Source: Rhizobium sp. Q54
GTDB lineage: Bacteria; Pseudomonadota; Alphaproteobacteria; Rhizobiales; Aestuariivirgaceae
Direction: 5' to 3'
DNA: 64,000 bases
NCBI GenBank assembly: GCA_945889445.1
Contig: CAMDBX010000006.1
Location: 24,293 to 88,292 of the forward strand
Below the pieces are notes generated by a model, which saw only the letters and a list, made by a program, of their open reading frames with translations, was not told the DNA's origin and made no database searches. Both the position numbers and the translations under genes were made by a program. Below are positions 61,658-64,000 of this stretch, one piece after another (the stretch's first letter is position 1; each line of letters opens with the position of its first letter).

Positions 61658-62995
61658 TTAGTTACACAGATAAGCCAAAGCCTTGCTCGGCCAGGTCCAT
61701 CGCCCAAGTACCAATTGACTACTCTGTATGCCGTCTAACACCGCGTAACTTCCGTCCACTGAACCATTAAAGCGAGACATAAGATACCTGTAACTCCCTG
61801 TGTATTCTGAGCCACCGTAGGTTACGAAGATATTGCCCTTTGAGCCGTCATAAGGGTTGGTGGGATTTGGAAGACCAACAGCGTTCATAAAAGCTTGAAT
61901 ATCAGACACGGATGAACCGTATTGTGCTTTGATTGTGTTCCATTCTGCCAGGGTGGCAGTTGAGCCAAACTCAGACTGCACTCCGCCAATAACATCGGCG
62001 TTGTAGTTGTACGTATTTGAAGTGAGGCTATAACAAGAATAAGCTTGAGGATCGTTGGAGCACAAGATTGTGCCTGCCATATCAAATCCGATCACGTTGC
62101 CACCAGCGGAGCATTTTTGGCCGGCATAAGTATTCGGACCTGTATCTCCCTTTTGACCCTGCGGACCCGTGTTTCCCAGAGCCCCATCAGAGCCTTGAGG
62201 TCCCGCCGGACCTTGAGCGCCCGTATCACCAGCGGGACCTTGCGCACCTGTCGCACCGGCAGGACCAGCAACACCAACCGGACCTGTCGGACCTATTGCA
62301 CCATCAGCACCGGCAGGACCAGCAGGGCCAACAACGCCTGCCGGACCCGTGGGGCCAATCGGACCTGCATCGCCAGGAGGACCAGCAACACCAGCCGGAA
62401 CTCCCGGACCTATTGCTCCGGCAGGACCAGTTGGTCCTGCAGCACCCGGATCACCCTTTGGACCTTGAGCGCCCATCATATTGGTGCCTAGCAGAGGCCA
62501 GCCGGATGTCGTCTTAGGCCCGTAGATGATTTTGCTGTTTGTATCGATCCAGAAGTCACCAACTGCACCCTGCGTCGACATTGGGGCGCCAGCACCGGAT
62601 TTGATCGTGTTGCCATTCGTGCCTACGAGAACCCAGTAAGACGACTGAGTTGCCGGATTCCGGTTTAGATTGGGTGCCACGAGTGAGTAGTAGTTCTGGT
62701 CGCTGAAGTTGACGACGGCTCCGACCTGATAGGTCGTTGTTCCGCTCCAGGCTCCTTTATAGTCCATTCCGTTTCTGCCGATGAGTCTCCATGCAGTGCT
62801 CGTGGGTGTCGGGATAGAGTTCCTGCTCGCTACTGAGGCGTAGTAGACTTCGTTGTTGTATACGACAACAGCACCGATCCTGTAGCTCGTGGTTCCAAGC
62901 CACGTGCTCAGATAGTCAATAGTAACGGCATTGGCACTTGCTGCAGCGATCCAAATCGCTGTGCCTGCGAGTAACATTCTCAGTCCAGTGCGCAT
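61658..62995 (-). CDS. secreted collagen-like (Gly-X-Y) protein with two N-terminal carbohydrate-binding-like modules
   Basis: Signal peptide; modules WLGTTSYRIGAVVVYNNEVYYASVA / WSGTTTYQVGAVVNFSDQNYYSLVAP; about 38 GXY triplets; C-terminal globular domain. Confidence 0.85.
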   Translation of the reverse strand: MRTGLRMLLAGTAIWIAAASANAVTIDYLSTWLGTTSYRIGAVVVYNNEVYYASVASRNSIPTPTSTAWRLIGRNGMDYKGAWSGTTTYQVGAVVNFSDQNYYSLVAPNLNRNPATQSSYWVLVGTNGNTIKSGAGAPMSTQGAVGDFWIDTNSKIIYGPKTTSGWPLLGTNMMGAQGPKGDPGAAGPTGPAGAIGPGVPAGVAGPPGDAGPIGPTGPAGVVGPAGPAGADGAIGPTGPVGVAGPAGATGAQGPAGDTGAQGPAGPQGSDGALGNTGPQGQKGDTGPNTYAGQKCSAGGNVIGFDMAGTILCSNDPQAYSCYSLTSNTYNYNADVIGGVQSEFGSTATLAEWNTIKAQYGSSVSDIQAFMNAVGLPNPTNPYDGSKGNIFVTYGGSEYTGSYRYLMSRFNGSVDGSYAVLDGIQSSQLVLGRWTWPSKALAYLCN

Positions 62996-63270
62996 TGCCG
63001 ATACCCAAAATATGAAATTTTAATGGAAAAACTATCGCATTGAAATGCACTCGCAACGCTCCGTGAAAAACCCTAGAAATACGCAACGCATAAGCGTGGG
63101 CATGTAGAACTGGTTCATCCGGAGCTAACGGCAGGTATCGCGCAATAGTAGCCGCAATTTTCTCACCTCTCGGGAGTACATGCCATGCTTCCAAGCGTTC
63201 CTATTTCCCCTAGCACGGGAGGCTACCTGCCAGGTCGCCAAAGAACAGACCGGCTACCGACACTGAGGCC

Positions 63271-63603
63271 ATGCAACTGCATCTCAATGAGATCTCCCGC
63301 CATGTCGCTAGGGGCGCCCACACCGTTCTCCTTCTCGACCGGGCCGGATGGCACACAACGACCAACCTCGACGTGCCCGAGAACATCACGCCGATCTTTC
63401 TGCCCTGGCGTGAACCCAAACTTAACCCTTTCGAAAACATCTGGCAGTACCTTCGTGCTAACTGGCTCTCCAATCGCGTCTTCGAAAATTACCACGGAAT
63501 AATCGAAGCAATATGTGACGCTTGGCAGAGGCTCATTGCGGAACCAGAGACCATCACCTCAATCGGAATGCGGCAATGGGCTCATATCGGTCACACCCAA
63601 TGA
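63271..63603 (+). pseudogene. IS630-family transposase C-terminal remnant
   Basis: LLLDRAGWHTTTNLDVPENITPIFLPWREPKLNPFENIWQYLRANWLSNRVF...; upstream frame reads ...ATDTEAMQLHLNEIS. N-terminal half absent. Confidence 0.8.
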
Positions 63604-63647
63604 TCGCTGGTATAAGTTATATACCGTCATACGAGATCGCAAGCTTG

Positions 63648-63680
63648 AGAGCACCCCCGGAATGGGAGTGCTCTTCCTTT
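63648..63680 (+). terminator. terminator-like hairpin
   Basis: agagcacccccggaatgggagtgctcttccttt. Confidence 0.5.
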
Positions 63681-64000
63681 AAAAGCTGTGAGGTGCATTC
63701 CTGCGAAGCCAGTCAACTCCTCAAGATAGAATTGTTCGCTGCCAAGTATTCATGGTCATAGGTCAGGCTCACTGCAATAAACGACGTTGTCAACGCAGCA
63801 GGCATCTGCCGCATCGGGTCGTGCCCAGTAACGAGTTGAACGTCACGCAGAAAACTGAATCGTAATCGCTCAATTCATAAGAAAAGCAATGCAGAGTGCA
63901 TTGCTAAATGCGAACGATTATTGAATTCCTGGTTTGTTTTCTGATAAGTCTTCGACATGAATCCCGTCTCCCAGTGAGCGCATCACATCGGTTGGGGTTA

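Overview
This window is a GC-rich alphaproteobacterial chromosome segment, probably Hyphomicrobiales/Rhizobiales judging from its DUF1013/TrcR, DUF1465/RcdA, DUF1192, DUF2312, DUF1244 and DUF1036 genes and its zinc-free L31/L36. From about 1 to 59.9 kb it is densely packed core and metabolic genes. These include a trimethylamine-dehydrogenase-like flavoprotein running off the left edge, cell-cycle regulators, an MsbA-like ABC exporter, a MotA/OmpA pair, a type III PKS-ICMT-MFS operon, pntA-AB-B, oligoendopeptidase F, and a P1B ATPase. Further along are an orphan sigma-54 response regulator next to an L,D-transpeptidase and a DUF882 peptidase, pyruvate kinase, a ribokinase pair, putA with a divergent Lrp regulator, class I aldolase, a GMC oxidoreductase, a phytochelatin-synthase-like protein, a complete Dpp-type ABC importer and a DEAD-box helicase. 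From about 59.9 to 64 kb the character changes: more AT-rich, sparsely coding, with iteron-like repeats, a palindrome array, a lipoprotein, a secreted collagen-like protein and an IS630-type remnant. I do not see an unmistakable new multi-gene defence or immunity system. The best leads are a tandem small-protein pair with a Cys/Gly-rich C-terminal tail (32.9-33.8 kb), the type III PKS operon, the repeat arrays at 60.3-60.6 kb, the collagen-like protein, a perfect TetR-type palindrome, a perfect CtrA box, and two families of dispersed intergenic palindromic repeats. Many long ORFs in the supplied track are antisense artefacts of high GC. All family assignments come from reading the translated sequence; no searches were run.
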